64,000 bases of DNA from an uncultured Erysipelotrichaceae bacterium. GTDB lineage: Bacteria; Bacillota_I; Bacilli_A; Erysipelotrichales; Erysipelotrichaceae. The DNA is taken from assembly GCA_947569705.1 (NCBI GenBank), contig CANOSP010000001.1, positions 62,001 to 126,000 of the forward strand, given 5' to 3'. A program made the translations under genes and the position numbers. The notes below the pieces were generated by a model that made no database searches, was not told the origin of the DNA, and saw only the letters and a program-made list of their open reading frames with translations. Shown piece after piece: positions 53,294 to 62,952 of the stretch; positions within the stretch are counted from its first letter, which is position 1, and every line of letters starts with the position of its first letter.

Positions 53294-54593
53294 AATATTG
53301 TTCCAGTTGAAAACGCTCCATCACATAATATTCATCGGCGTCAATATTGCCTTTTTTTAAAGCCAGTGCCAATTGCTGCACCGGAGTTTGAATTCCCGAA
53401 GTATTCGGAAAGACAATGCCTTGTTTTTGATTATTCATTACGATGAGTCCGTCGTATTTTACATTGAGATCCTCGATGAAGAAAATCGGCTCATATTCAC
53501 TGAGAATATGAATTTTGATTTCACAGCGCATAAGCTGTTCTTTTGTCAGCGGTGGTTTTTGATTGTCGAGAAAACCGGCTGAAACCGCATGACGAACAAC
53601 TTCTTCCGCAATCGTTGGATAGATCGGGCGGGTCGTTCCGGCATATCCATATAGTTGATTATGAAGATAAAGTGAGACGATTACACCGCCGCGACGATTT
53701 AATGAGTCATCAAGCTGCGGCAGCTTCTTCATCATTTTACCGTGTTCCCAATAATAACGCATCGCATGACGCGCTAATGCGCAGTAAGGATTTTGATCCT
53801 TATTGTCAAAGGCGGCAACCATCCATCCGATACCGAACACTCCTTCATAGCTGATTACGGAGCTGCGAAATAAGGTTTCTTTTATCGCTCCTTTCATTAT
53901 CGAAAGAGCGGGAAGGATTGTCTGTCCGCTTAATTGAATAATATCCGAATTGATATGATCCCATGCTTCTAAATCATTATCTTTAATTGAGGTTAAAAGA
54001 AATTGATCGAAAATATTGGCTTCTTCAGCGAATCCGTAAGGACTGTCAGAACTGAGACGCTTGGATAGTTCACCGCTTACGATGATTACAATTCGCCGAT
54101 CAATGTCCTCAGCCGCCGCTGTAATACATTGTCCCAGCTGATCTAATTGTTCTTTATCCACATCAGAGATAGAAATGCGAACAACTCGATATCCGCTCAT
54201 ATATTGATTGATAAAGAACAGGGGAACCATGGTGCCGGTGTCTAATGTCGGCGCATCATCACCGCGTTTTCCGGCGGGAAGATGATTTCGTTTCGCTAAT
54301 GAACAGATCTGATTAACTAAAACACTGTCATATTCTACAGCGATCGCATATTCACGATGGTCGTATTTTGCAAAATTACCGACGGCCTGTTCTCCCGGCG
54401 CGATATGGATATAATCTTTATATCCGGGAGCTTTGGTTGAAATGATTACAATCGTATCAGGATGAAATTCACCGATTTCTTTAGCAATTTTATGATAAGC
54501 ATTGACGGTATCCTGAAACTGATCGTGTACTTCTTCATGGATCATCGGTAATAAAAGCGGTGAATGCGGAACGATATAGCCTGCACAAAGCAT
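53292..54593 (-). CDS. Extradiol-dioxygenase-like/MEMO domain fused to AMMECR1
   Basis: 433 residues. The N-terminal half (about 1-250) is a class III dioxygenase LigB/MEMO-like domain (GYIVPHSPLLLPMI, DTIVIISTKAPGY, IIVSGELSKR). The C-terminal half is an AMMECR1 domain (CALARHAMRYY, RRGGVIVSLYLHNQLYGYAGT, EIKIHILSEYEP, GIVFPN). The two belong to the AmmeMemoRadiSam system, whose third member, a radical SAM protein, is absent here. The AMMECR1 motif that normally reads RGCIG is changed to YGYAG. The function of the system is unknown. Confidence 0.8.
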   Translation of the reverse strand: MLCAGYIVPHSPLLLPMIHEEVHDQFQDTVNAYHKIAKEIGEFHPDTIVIISTKAPGYKDYIHIAPGEQAVGNFAKYDHREYAIAVEYDSVLVNQICSLAKRNHLPAGKRGDDAPTLDTGTMVPLFFINQYMSGYRVVRISISDVDKEQLDQLGQCITAAAEDIDRRIVIIVSGELSKRLSSDSPYGFAEEANIFDQFLLTSIKDNDLEAWDHINSDIIQLSGQTILPALSIMKGAIKETLFRSSVISYEGVFGIGWMVAAFDNKDQNPYCALARHAMRYYWEHGKMMKKLPQLDDSLNRRGGVIVSLYLHNQLYGYAGTTRPIYPTIAEEVVRHAVSAGFLDNQKPPLTKEQLMRCEIKIHILSEYEPIFFIEDLNVKYDGLIVMNNQKQGIVFPNTSGIQTPVQQLALALKKGNIDADEYYVMERFQLEQY

Positions 54594-54741
54594 CGTATCA
54601 TCTTCTTTCTGCGTATATGATTATAGTATCATTATATCGCGAAACTATCAAATAATTATGGGAGTAGCTGTATTCCCGTCATCATTTTTTTAGGTGTGGC
54701 ATAGAATAGGATTGAATTATTGAAAAATGGAAAATTTAGGA

Positions 54742-54769
54742 TAGACAAACGGTAATTTTCTGTTATAAT
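54742..54769 (+). promoter_or_regulatory. Promoter of the gene at 54831
   Basis: TAGACA (54742-54747) and TATAAT (54764-54769) with a 16-base spacer. Confidence 0.55.
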
Positions 54770-54830
54770 AATGTCAATTCAAGATTCATTTTTTTATATT
54801 GGGATCAATAATAGATCATACGGAGGAAAT

Positions 54831-55184
54831 ATGAAATTAAAAGAAATGGTATCCATGGATGTTTTAAAAGAGTTTGATTTTCATTTAGCCGAATACAATT
54901 CATTATCAGGCTTTCAGCGCTACACTAAGCACTATGGTGTTTTTTTAGTAACGATTTGTAATAATCAATTAGAAAAAGCAATTCATATTACATTAAATAC
55001 CGATGTGCGAAATGCGATGGAAGGGAATAGGATTGTGGCGAGTGTTCATCAAATCAATCATGATTTATGCCGCATGGCAAGCAGAGGTTATATTGAGCTG
55101 CCGCAGCCGTGCGTTGAGCCGATGGAGAATGACTGGGAGATGCAGATGACTGCCAGCAATCCGTTTGCGTTTATGATTGATTAA
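54831..55184 (+). CDS. Protein of unknown function
   Basis: 117 residues, soluble, without recognised motif. It begins MKLKEMVSMDVLKEFDFHLAE after CGGAGGAAAT. It has its own promoter and is followed 55 bases later by a DAK-module gene. The longer frame upstream (from 54771) is in the promoter region. Confidence 0.5.
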   Translation: MKLKEMVSMDVLKEFDFHLAEYNSLSGFQRYTKHYGVFLVTICNNQLEKAIHITLNTDVRNAMEGNRIVASVHQINHDLCRMASRGYIELPQPCVEPMENDWEMQMTASNPFAFMID

Positions 55185-55239
55185 GCGGCATGTTTTAATT
55201 TCTTTTTGGTTGATTTATATATGAAAGAAGGAGCGACGG

Positions 55240-55491
55240 ATGTTAGAGTTTAGATATGATACCCAGCTGTTGATTGAAGGTGAAAACCTTGATGAAAGTA
55301 CAATCAATGAATACTTTGTAAATCATTTTCAGGGTGATTGTTTATTGGCAGTAGGGGATGAGAATTTAATAAAGATTCATTTTCATACAAACGAGCCTTG
55401 GAAGGTACTTGAATATTGTTCGTCCCTAGGTGAAATTTTCGATATCGTGATTGAGGATATGGATCGACAATCACGGAATTTAAAAGGATAA
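55240..55491 (+). CDS. Stand-alone DAK phosphatase/YloV-like module
   Basis: 83 residues that match only the middle module of YloV/FakA-type proteins (DAK1_2): FRYDTQLLIEGENLDE, LLAVGDENLIKIHFHTNEPWKVLEYC and GEIFDIVIEDMDRQ. Full-length relatives have about 550 residues. A complete short gene with GAAGGAGCG before the ATG argues for a free-standing module rather than decay. The role is unknown; FakA relatives phosphorylate fatty acids. Confidence 0.7.
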   Translation: MLEFRYDTQLLIEGENLDESTINEYFVNHFQGDCLLAVGDENLIKIHFHTNEPWKVLEYCSSLGEIFDIVIEDMDRQSRNLKG

Positions 55492-55524
55492 GCAGTTGAT
55501 AGATTGGCTTTATAAAAGCTATAG

Positions 55525-55567
55525 AAAAAGCTTCCTGTTTTGCATATACATGCAACGGAAGCTTTTT
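55525..55567. terminator. Bidirectional terminator, DAK module / leu operon
   Basis: AAAAAGCTTCC and GGAAGCTTTTT pair, with an inner TTGCAT/ATGCAA stem. Confidence 0.85.
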
Positions 55568-55570
55568 TGA

Positions 55571-56644
55571 TTATTTGATATAAGATGTGATTTTATCGCC
55601 CATTTGTGAACAGGTAAGCTGTTCGCAGCCTTCTTCCATAATATCAACGGTACGATAGCCTGCGGATAATACTTCGTTGACAGCGGCAGTGATCTCATCA
55701 CTTTCCTCTGCCATATCAAAGCTGTATTTTAACATCATTGCGGCTGCTAAAATCGTTCCGATCGGATTTGCGATATTTTGACCTGCAATATCGGGAGCGC
55801 TGCCGTGAATCGGTTCATACATACCGGTATTGCTTTCGCCTAAGGAAGCACTCGGAATCAGACCGATGGAGCCGGTGATCATACTTGCTTCATCGCTCAA
55901 TATATCACCGAACATATTTTCCGTTACGACAACATCAAATTGTGCCGGATTTTTTACAATCTGCATGGCGCAGTTATCCACCAACATATCGCTGAGTTCT
56001 ACATCAGGATATTCTTGTGCAACTTCATGAACGATTTTACGCCATAGCCTTGAAGTATCTAAAACATTTGCCTTATCAACCGAAATAACGTGTTTATTGC
56101 GCTTGCGGGCTGTCTGAAAGGCAGTGTGTGCAATGCGTCTGATTTCATGCTCGCGATAAATCATTTGATCGCATGCGACAAGCTCATTGTTTTCCTCATA
56201 GGTTTTTTTATCACCGAAGTAAACACCGCTGATCAGCTCACGGACAACCATAAAGTCAATGCCTTGATCCACAATGTCTTTGCGCAGCGGGGAAGTATGA
56301 GCCAGCTGCTTCAAAATGCTTGCGGGTCTTAGATTGGCATAAAGTCCCATGCCCTTGCGAATCCCGAGCAGTGCTTTTTCCGGGCGAATCGACGGATCGA
56401 CTTGATCCCATTTAGGTCCGCCCACAGCGCCTAACAATACGCTGTCGCTGTCGATACAAGCTTGCAGCACTTCGTCGGTCAATGAGGTGCCGTAGGCGTC
56501 AATCGCACAGCCGCCTGCCAAAACCTCTTGATAATGAAATGTATGATGATGTTTTTCGGCGATGCGCTCTAATACCTTGATCGCTTCATTGACGATTTCC
56601 GGTCCGATGCCGTCACCTTTAATCACTGTAATATGCTTTTCCAT
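55571..56644 (-). CDS. leuB: 3-isopropylmalate dehydrogenase
   Basis: 357 residues: KGDGIGPEIVNEAIKVL, LLGAVGGPKWD, RELISGVYFG, DNCAMQIVKNP, and the NAD-binding GSAPDIAGQNIANPIG. It oxidises and decarboxylates isopropylmalate, the third step to leucine. Last gene of leuA-leuC-leuD-leuB; two bases separate it from leuD. GGAGATCAATAAC precedes the ATG. Confidence 0.96.
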   Translation of the reverse strand: MEKHITVIKGDGIGPEIVNEAIKVLERIAEKHHHTFHYQEVLAGGCAIDAYGTSLTDEVLQACIDSDSVLLGAVGGPKWDQVDPSIRPEKALLGIRKGMGLYANLRPASILKQLAHTSPLRKDIVDQGIDFMVVRELISGVYFGDKKTYEENNELVACDQMIYREHEIRRIAHTAFQTARKRNKHVISVDKANVLDTSRLWRKIVHEVAQEYPDVELSDMLVDNCAMQIVKNPAQFDVVVTENMFGDILSDEASMITGSIGLIPSASLGESNTGMYEPIHGSAPDIAGQNIANPIGTILAAAMMLKYSFDMAEESDEITAAVNEVLSAGYRTVDIMEEGCEQLTCSQMGDKITSYIK

Positions 56645-56646
56645 TG

Positions 56647-57138
56647 TTATTGATCTCCTTTGGCAATGCTTTTTAACAGACCGCCTTGTGCGATGATTTT
56701 TTTAATGAAATCAGGAAAAGGCTGTGCCTGATAAGATTCGTTTTTGGTATGATTGGTAATGATACCCTGATCGAAATCAATTTCGATTTCATCTTGATTA
56801 TCAATGCGTTCCGCCGCTTCTTCACATTCTAAGATGGCTAAGCCGATATTAATCGCATTGCGATAAAAGATGCGGGCAAAGCTTTTGGCAATTACGCAGT
56901 CAATACCGCTTGCCTTGATTGCGATCGGGGCGTGTTCTCGTGAGGAACCGCAGCCGAAGTTTTGTTCTGCGACCATAATGTCACCTTGTTTGACCTTTTT
57001 GGTAAAGTCTTCATCAATATCACACATGCAGTGGGATGCTAATTCTTTTTCATCACTCGTATTTAAATAACGTGCCGGGATAATCACATCGGTATCGACA
57101 TTATCACCGTATTTATGTGCTGAACCATGTGCCTTCAT
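56647..57138 (-). CDS. leuD: 3-isopropylmalate dehydratase, small subunit
   Basis: 163 residues, short archaeal/Firmicutes form of the aconitase swivel domain: [37 protein letters not shown] and [15 protein letters not shown]. It works with LeuC to isomerise isopropylmalate. One base separates it from leuC. Confidence 0.95.
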   Translation of the reverse strand: MKAHGSAHKYGDNVDTDVIIPARYLNTSDEKELASHCMCDIDEDFTKKVKQGDIMVAEQNFGCGSSREHAPIAIKASGIDCVIAKSFARIFYRNAINIGLAILECEEAAERIDNQDEIEIDFDQGIITNHTKNESYQAQPFPDFIKKIIAQGGLLKSIAKGDQ

Positions 57139-57139
57139 T

Positions 57140-58402
57140 TTACATTTCTCCTTTCGGACCGTCGATATAACCGGCTAATGCACTGTACGCAGCTACAGCC
57201 GGGGAAGCGAGGTAAATCTCGCTGGTAGTGTGTCCCATACGACCGACAAAGTTACGGTTTGTGGTTGCGACACAGCGCTCGTTCTCCGCTAAAATACCCA
57301 TATAGCCGCCGAGACACGGACCGCAGGTAGGGGTGGATACGATACAGCCGGCATCGATAAACGTATCGATATAGCCGCGCTTAATGCATTCCTTGTAAAT
57401 GCTTTGTGTGGCCGGAATAATAATTACACGTACATCTTTTGCGACTTTTTTTCCTTTTAAAATATCAGCCGCAATCTGCATATCGGAAATGCGTCCGTTG
57501 GTACAAGAACCGATCACTACTTGATCAATCGTGATTTGTTCATTGATTTCATCAATCGTCTTCGTGTTTTCCGGCAAATGCGGGAACGCTACGGTAGGGC
57601 GAATTGCGCTTAAATCGATGTCAATGATCGTGTCATAAGCGTCCATATCCGGTGTATAAATCTGATAATGGCGATTGACGCGATCCTTCATATAGGCGAT
57701 TGTAATATCATCGACTTCAAAGATGCCGTTTTTGGCACCTGCTTCAATTGCCATATTCGCAATCGTCAAACGATCGTCCATTGATAAAGAGGCAAGTCCT
57801 TCGCCGCCGAATTCCATGGACTGATACAAAGCACCGTCAACGCCGATTTTACCGATAATATGTAAAATGACATCCTTGCCGCTGACTCCGGCACTTAATT
57901 GATTGTGTAGCTCAAAGCGAATGGCGCTCGGTACCTTAAACCAGCAGCTTCCGCTTGCCATTCCGGCAGCCATATCACTGGACCCGACACCGGTAGAGAA
58001 GGCTCCCAGCGCACCGTAAGTGCATGTATGAGAGTCTGCGCCGATGATACATTCACCGGCAGCGACTAAACCTTTCTCCGGCAATAAGGCATGTTCGATT
58101 CCCATTTCACCGACATCATAGTAATGCTCGATTGTAAAGCGGCGGGCAAAGCTGCGGCAGGTTTTGCATTGTTGGGCAGCCTTGATATCTTTATTGGGCG
58201 CAAAGTGATCCATTACCATCGCAATTTTATGTTCATCAAAGACTCCCTGAAAACCATGCTTGTCAAATTCCTTGATTGCGACGGGAGAGGTGATGTCATT
58301 TCCTAATACAAGATCAAGCTTCGCATCGATCAGCTGTCCCGCTTTCACTTCGGATAATCCGGCATGTGCAGCCAGAATTTTTTGTGTCATTGTCATTCCC
58401 AT
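57140..58402 (-). CDS. leuC: 3-isopropylmalate dehydratase, large subunit
   Basis: 420 residues, short-form Leu[16 protein letters not shown] start, [24 protein letters not shown], cluster cysteines in [10 protein letters not shown] and PTCGPCLGG. Binds the 4Fe-4S cluster of the enzyme. AAAGGAG before the ATG at 58402 decides against the frame's upstream start, which lies inside leuA. Confidence 0.95.
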   Translation of the reverse strand: MGMTMTQKILAAHAGLSEVKAGQLIDAKLDLVLGNDITSPVAIKEFDKHGFQGVFDEHKIAMVMDHFAPNKDIKAAQQCKTCRSFARRFTIEHYYDVGEMGIEHALLPEKGLVAAGECIIGADSHTCTYGALGAFSTGVGSSDMAAGMASGSCWFKVPSAIRFELHNQLSAGVSGKDVILHIIGKIGVDGALYQSMEFGGEGLASLSMDDRLTIANMAIEAGAKNGIFEVDDITIAYMKDRVNRHYQIYTPDMDAYDTIIDIDLSAIRPTVAFPHLPENTKTIDEINEQITIDQVVIGSCTNGRISDMQIAADILKGKKVAKDVRVIIIPATQSIYKECIKRGYIDTFIDAGCIVSTPTCGPCLGGYMGILAENERCVATTNRNFVGRMGHTTSEIYLASPAVAAYSALAGYIDGPKGEM

Positions 58403-58406
58403 GCTG

Positions 58407-60083
58407 TTATTCTCCTTTTTCCTTTTGCTGAATTGCACGATTTAAGGCACTGCACAGTGCGCGCAGGGAAGCAGCGATAATATCGTCATGAATACCGACG
58501 CCCCATTGTTCCTTTTGCGTGCAATCTAAGATTTTTACATAAGCAACCGCCTTTGAGGAAGAGCCGCTGGTAAGCGCATGCTCACTGTAATGCTGAATTT
58601 CAAAGGTGCGATTCAAATGCTCACGCAGCGCGTTGGCAGCCGCATCCAAACGACCGTTTCCGTCACCGCTGATTTCCATTTCTTGATCATCATAGGTAAT
58701 ATGCAGCTGTGCATGCAGATGATCGCTGCGTTGGAAATGATAATCATGCAAAGTAATCGGTGATTTCACATTCATATATTCATTTGTAAATAACTCATAA
58801 ATTTCATTCGGCAACAGTTCTTTATGAGCGTGATCGCTGACGGATTTCATATAATAACCGACATTTTCACGCATTTCCGGCGGTAAAACAATACCGTAGC
58901 TTTCCTCAAGCACGTAATTGACTCCGCCTTTACCGGATTGAGAATTAATGCGGATGACATCGGTTTCGTATTCACGTCCGACATCTTTCGGATCAATCGG
59001 CAGATACGGTACATCCCATATCGTTTTCTTTTGTTCCTCACGCATATGCATACCTTTGGCAATCGCATCCTGATGGGAACCGCTGAACGCAGCGAATACC
59101 AGCTTGCCGGCATACGGCTGGCGCAGTGATACGTTCATGCGGGTATTTTGTTCATATACTTCAACGACATGCGGCATATCATGGAAGTTCAGTTTCGGAT
59201 CAACACCCATCGCATACAGATTCATTGCCAAGGTAACAATATCGACATTACCGGTGCGCTCACCGTTGCCGAACAGTGTTCCTTCAATGCGGTCTGCGCC
59301 CGCAAGCAAGCCCATTTCACTGTCCGCCACACCGCAGCCGCGATCATTATGCGGATGCAGGGATACGATGACTGCCTCACGACGATTCATATGCTTGCAC
59401 ATATATTCGATCTGTGATGCATATACATGCGGCATTGACATTTCAACCGTTACCGGAAGATTAATAATACATTTTTTATCCACGGTCGGCTCCCATACAT
59501 CGATGACGGCGTTGCACACTTCTAATGCATATTCTACTTCCGTTCCGGTAAAGCTTTCCGGTGAATATTCAAACGTATAATTCGCACCGCATTCTTCACT
59601 TAATTGCTTTAACAGCTTCGCACCGTCAATCGCAATCTGCTTAATTTCTTCCTTGCTTTTCTTAAATACTTGTTCACGCTGTGCTTTGCTTGTGGAATTA
59701 TACACATGCACCACGGCATTTTTACAGCCTTGCAGCGCCTCAAATGTCTTGCGAATAATATGCTCACGAGCCTGCGTCAACACCTGTACCGTCACATCAT
59801 CGGGAATTAGATTCTGTTCGATCAAAGTTCGTAAAAACGTATATTCGGTCTCACTTGCGGCAGGGAAGCCGATTTCAATTTCTTTGAAGCCGATTTCAAC
59901 TAATAGCTGAAAGAAACGCAGCTTTTCTTCTAAGCTCATCGGAACGATTAAGCTTTGATTTCCGTCACGCAAATCAACACTGCACCACATCGGTGCTTTT
60001 TCTACATATTCTTTTTTGGTCCATTCCAAACATGCTTCCGGGGGCATAAAATATCCCCTTTGATACTTCTGATACCCTTCCAT
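58407..60083 (-). CDS. leuA: 2-isopropylmalate synthase (LeuA2 type)
   Basis: 558 residues: metal and substrate motif [10 protein letters not shown] near the start, [37 protein letters not shown], and a C-terminal regulatory domain (about 430-558). The sequence is of the long IPMS2 class seen in Actinobacteria and fungi as well as some Firmicutes, rather than E. coli LeuA. It condenses acetyl-CoA with 2-oxoisovalerate. AAAGGAGG before the ATG at 60083 supports this start. It is the first gene behind a leucine T-box. Confidence 0.95.
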   Translation of the reverse strand: MEGYQKYQRGYFMPPEACLEWTKKEYVEKAPMWCSVDLRDGNQSLIVPMSLEEKLRFFQLLVEIGFKEIEIGFPAASETEYTFLRTLIEQNLIPDDVTVQVLTQAREHIIRKTFEALQGCKNAVVHVYNSTSKAQREQVFKKSKEEIKQIAIDGAKLLKQLSEECGANYTFEYSPESFTGTEVEYALEVCNAVIDVWEPTVDKKCIINLPVTVEMSMPHVYASQIEYMCKHMNRREAVIVSLHPHNDRGCGVADSEMGLLAGADRIEGTLFGNGERTGNVDIVTLAMNLYAMGVDPKLNFHDMPHVVEVYEQNTRMNVSLRQPYAGKLVFAAFSGSHQDAIAKGMHMREEQKKTIWDVPYLPIDPKDVGREYETDVIRINSQSGKGGVNYVLEESYGIVLPPEMRENVGYYMKSVSDHAHKELLPNEIYELFTNEYMNVKSPITLHDYHFQRSDHLHAQLHITYDDQEMEISGDGNGRLDAAANALREHLNRTFEIQHYSEHALTSGSSSKAVAYVKILDCTQKEQWGVGIHDDIIAASLRALCSALNRAIQQKEKGE

Positions 60084-60104
60084 CGTTTTTTCCTCCTTTA
60101 TAAA

Positions 60105-60358
60105 ACAAAAAGCCTTCCTCTCCAAGAGACGAAAGCTTTACTTACGCGGTACCACTCTGATTGGCAAACTGCCCACTCAATCCATGAAAAACATGGCCGT
60201 TTGATAACGTAAGAGGTCTTACGGTACAGCCTACTGAAACTTCAGCCATACAACTAGCGAGTGAGGAGATAAAGGCTTCATTCTGTTTTACACCAACCAA
60301 CAGATCTCTATGAATCAGCGTTTTATCCGATCTCGCATCAAGCGTTTTTATTTGTATT
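60105..60358 (-). promoter_or_regulatory. Leucine T-box riboswitch of leuACDB
   Basis: The conserved T-box AGAGTGGTACCGCG lies at 60158-60145 on the minus strand. TGGT in it can pair with the ACCA end of tRNA-Leu. Stem I closes with GCGAG (60336-60332) and CTCGC (60261-60257). The codon directly before the A at 60262 is CTC (60265-60263), a leucine specifier. The terminator is formed by AAAGCTTTCGTCTC and GAGAGGAAGGCTTT, followed by T (60136-60105). Uncharged tRNA-Leu would permit transcription. Confidence 0.9.
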
Positions 60359-60364
60359 GCTATT

Positions 60365-60393
60365 AGAATACAAGGATTTGATGAAAATGTCAA
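60365..60393 (-). promoter_or_regulatory. leu operon promoter
   Basis: On the minus strand TTGACA (60393-60388) and TATTCT (60370-60365) with a 17-base spacer. A decayed copy lies near 63292-63330. Confidence 0.75.
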
Positions 60394-60537
60394 TCGTTTT
60401 CAGAAAAATTATGAAATAAATTACAGCGACTTTAAATAAAATGCAGAACAATAGGGGAGTGTTCCAAAGATTTCAATATTTCTGAGGCTTCAATCACTGA
60501 TTGATTCAATCTGATACCGAATCCTATATCAATATAA

Positions 60538-60957
60538 TTACTCTATATCAAAGCTTTCTGTTTTTAAATCACAATAATATCTGCCGCTCGCAGCAGTAAA
60601 CTTTAACACACAATAATCAGGATCAATGACTCCTTTTTTATAAAACATCGTATCGCCTTTTTCCCATATCATGTTTTTAGTTTCTTGGTCGGTTAAGACT
60701 TCCATTTTACCTTTCAACATTACACCGACATACTTAATCAATCCTTTATGATAAAAATATATGCTTGCATTTGGATTGTTTCTATATTGAGCGACTCTCA
60801 TAGATGATGTATTTGTAGAAAAGTAAAATTCTTTCAGTCCATTTCTTTTTCTCGGACTCAGCATTGCTTTTACATTAGGATAATTTTCATCATCGACGGA
60901 GCATATAAAACAGACCTTTTGTTTACCGATCCATGATTCTGTTTTTTTTAAATCCAT
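60538..60957 (-). CDS. Pyridoxamine 5'-phosphate oxidase family protein
   Basis: 139 residues with a split-barrel flavin fold: VCFICSVDDENYPNVKAMLSPRKRNGLKEFYFSTNTSS and ASIYFYHKGLIKYVGVMLKGKMEVL. It resembles the general stress protein 26 group, which binds FMN; the substrate is unknown. AAAGGAGAACAAT precedes the start. It begins the AT-rich block downstream of the leu promoter. Confidence 0.85.
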   Translation of the reverse strand: MDLKKTESWIGKQKVCFICSVDDENYPNVKAMLSPRKRNGLKEFYFSTNTSSMRVAQYRNNPNASIYFYHKGLIKYVGVMLKGKMEVLTDQETKNMIWEKGDTMFYKKGVIDPDYCVLKFTAASGRYYCDLKTESFDIE

Positions 60958-61035
60958 AATTGTTCTCCTTTATAATTTAGCGCTTATATATGTCCCGAAT
61001 TAACCATAAAAATAACATAGCTTTCAAATTATAAT

Positions 61036-61203
61036 TTAATCCTCTATTTTCATAATAATATCGTATGCATCGGAACATTCTTGTATTGATAGTTTTGTTT
61101 CATTAGCAAGAAATTTTATAGCTTCATCTTTAGCAGAAAAAGCTTTTAATAAATTTTTTACTTCTTTAAATTTTTCAATCGCTTTTTCAACTTCATTATT
61201 CAT
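61036..61203 (-). CDS. Small 55-residue protein, unknown
   Basis: The ORF MNNEVEKAIEKFKEVKNLLK continues with an Ala/Lys/Glu-rich helical sequence and ends KIED. GTGAGATGAG precedes the ATG. It appears all-helical and soluble. It lies between the PPOX gene and a small hydrophobic gene. Low GC. No family recognised. Confidence 0.45.
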   Translation of the reverse strand: MNNEVEKAIEKFKEVKNLLKAFSAKDEAIKFLANETKLSIQECSDAYDIIMKIED

Positions 61204-61230
61204 ATTCTCATCTCACTTTCATATTGTAAT

Positions 61231-61398
61231 TTATGCCTGTTTTTTACTCATCGATTTTCCGATCCAACCACCTGATATTGTACAACTCAAGCTTATTAAA
61301 CTCGAAAAAATACTTCCCGTTAAATAAACACGTATTCCTGTGCCGATTGTACCCGCTATTGTGCCTGCTGTAAAACCAATCATTGCAAAATCTTTCAT
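61231..61398 (-). CDS. Small 55-residue membrane peptide with GxxxG motifs
   Basis: The ORF starts MKDFAMIGFTAGTIAGTIGTG, continues through two hydrophobic stretches and ends KSMSKKQA. GCGGTGATC precedes the ATG. It has repeated Gly-x-x-x-Gly spacing as seen in pore-forming or bacteriocin-like peptides, but no leader-processing site. Its first 59 bases are about 75% identical to the start of the isochorismatase-like gene at 62392. Function unknown. Confidence 0.5.
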   Translation of the reverse strand: MKDFAMIGFTAGTIAGTIGTGIRVYLTGSIFSSLISLSCTISGGWIGKSMSKKQA

Positions 61399-61441
61399 AT
61401 ATGATCACCGCTGAAAAGTCCGATAGATCTTTCAGTTTCAT

Positions 61442-61774
61442 TATATCAAAAAAAGAACAAATTATAAATACGATGTTGATTTGTATTATCAGATTTATAG
61501 AGCAAAATCCGTAAATTTTGGGTGATTATTGTTCTTTGCAGATTTTAGACGTAAATTTTATAAAAAAGGTCTTGTTTGTGACGCGGCGTAACGATGTATA
61601 ATACATGTTAGGAGGTTTACAGATAAATTTTAATCTGTCTTCCAAATGTTAGTTATATCCGAGACTTGTTGTCCTATACTTTGATCTATATCATCGGTAT
61701 CTACAATTTCTTTTGAATCTTGAAGCATTTTATCATACAATTTTTACATGTTAAATGCTCATTCGTACCATTTT
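61442..61774. other. Intergenic region with a promoter-like site and a short ORF remnant
   Basis: On the plus strand a TATAAT (61597-61602) is followed by TTAGGAGG but no start codon. On the minus strand 61740-61630 is open for 36 codons (starting TTG or ATG 61728, ending IWKTD). This could be the tail of a lost gene. No clear terminator is seen. Confidence 0.3.
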
Positions 61775-62296
61775 TTAGTTCATATTTTTTATATAATTTA
61801 ATACTCTGGTTGTTAACGGCTTGAAGATTAAAAATATTAGATACCCGATAAATCCACCTATCACATTTGTTATTAAGTCCGTTATATCTGATGATCTAAA
61901 ATCATTTATCAATGGTTGCAGCAATTCTATGAATAAACTTAATAAAAAAGTATATAAAACAACTTCTAACACTTTAACATTTTCTTTTTTTACTAAAGGC
62001 AATAAAAATCCAAAAGGAATTGTCATTATAATATTTAATACGACTTGTCTGACAAAATCTCCTCTACTATTTAAAACATCAATAAAAGGAATTAAATTCA
62101 TTGAAGTATACGAGTGATTAAATATATATGGCAAAGCAGTTATTATCGGCATTAAAGTAAAATATAATACAAATGATAAATATATATACATTGTAGTATT
62201 AACAAGTAATACATCTTTTCCTTTTGCTTTCCATTTTTTATATAGTATAAAAACATATAAAATTATCAAAACAATAAAATCTGTTATTTCCTTCAT
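61775..62296 (-). CDS. VanZ family protein
   Basis: 173 residues with five hydrophobic segments and the VanZ pattern: YFTLMPI, NLIPF, QVVLNIIMTIPFGFLLPLV, ELLQPLIN and SSDITDLITNVIGGFIGYLI. VanZ gives low-level teicoplanin resistance by an unknown mechanism, but most chromosomal relatives are not tied to resistance. GTGAGGTAATT precedes the start. Low GC like the rest of the block. Confidence 0.85.
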   Translation of the reverse strand: MKEITDFIVLIILYVFILYKKWKAKGKDVLLVNTTMYIYLSFVLYFTLMPIITALPYIFNHSYTSMNLIPFIDVLNSRGDFVRQVVLNIIMTIPFGFLLPLVKKENVKVLEVVLYTFLLSLFIELLQPLINDFRSSDITDLITNVIGGFIGYLIFLIFKPLTTRVLNYIKNMN

Positions 62297-62391
62297 AATT
62301 ACCTCACTTTCAAATTCCGGTTAGTTGTTCTTTTGCCTGTATCTATAAAGACAGCAATTCTTTCAGTCAGCTCCGATTTACAACCCGGTAT

Positions 62392-62952
62392 TTATCTATT
62401 TATCAATTCAAGAGTTTTTTCAAATGAAATACATTCTGCGAATCTTCCGTTCCACAGGAACTCATTATAATATCTATAAGAATTTTCTGCTGTCATATAT
62501 TTATTATCAATCGTACTGTTTGTATTAGTCGGTACAATCATTTTAAACCCATGCTCAAAACCACATTTCACTGTTGCATCTATACAGTAATCTGTTTGCA
62601 GTCCTACAATAATAACTGTATCTTCGCCTTTTTCACGCAGGTAATCCAGCAACCCCGTATCTCTAAAAGCACTGTTTACATTTTTGTCAAAAACAAGCTC
62701 ATTTGGCATTGGCTGAAATTCTTCGTATATTTCATAGCCTAATGTGCCTTTCGTTAATTTCTGTCCGACACCATCATCATGTCTAACATCAATAACTTCT
62801 ATATTATTATTGCGTGCCTCTTTGATTAGTGTTTTAATGCGATATATAAAAGTCTGAAATTGATACAAGTCATCATTCATAATTAAATTTTGAGTATTAA
62901 CAGTGCCTAATATTGCACTTGCTGTAAAACAAAACGTTTCAAAATCTTTCAT
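62392..62952 (-). CDS. Isochorismatase-like protein with altered N-terminus
   Basis: 186 residues. The body fits isochorismatase-family hydrolases: DVRHDDG, FDKNVNSAF with catalytic Lys90, and GLQTDYCIDATVKCGFEHG with catalytic Cys123. The first strand is unusual: MKDFETFCFTASAILGTVNTQN, where the usual VDxQ is VNTQ, so the catalytic Asp is Asn19. The first 19 codons resemble the small peptide gene at 61231, so the gene may be a chimera. GGGAGTAAGAT precedes the ATG. Activity is doubtful. Confidence 0.7.
   Translation of the reverse strand: MKDFETFCFTASAILGTVNTQNLIMNDDLYQFQTFIYRIKTLIKEARNNNIEVIDVRHDDGVGQKLTKGTLGYEIYEEFQPMPNELVFDKNVNSAFRDTGLLDYLREKGEDTVIIVGLQTDYCIDATVKCGFEHGFKMIVPTNTNSTIDNKYMTAENSYRYYNEFLWNGRFAECISFEKTLELINR

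Noticed and set aside
59104-59580. 158-codon plus-strand ORF inside leuA
   Set aside because: It is a shadow frame of a well-conserved gene, with Cys/Ser-rich composition typical of reverse frames.
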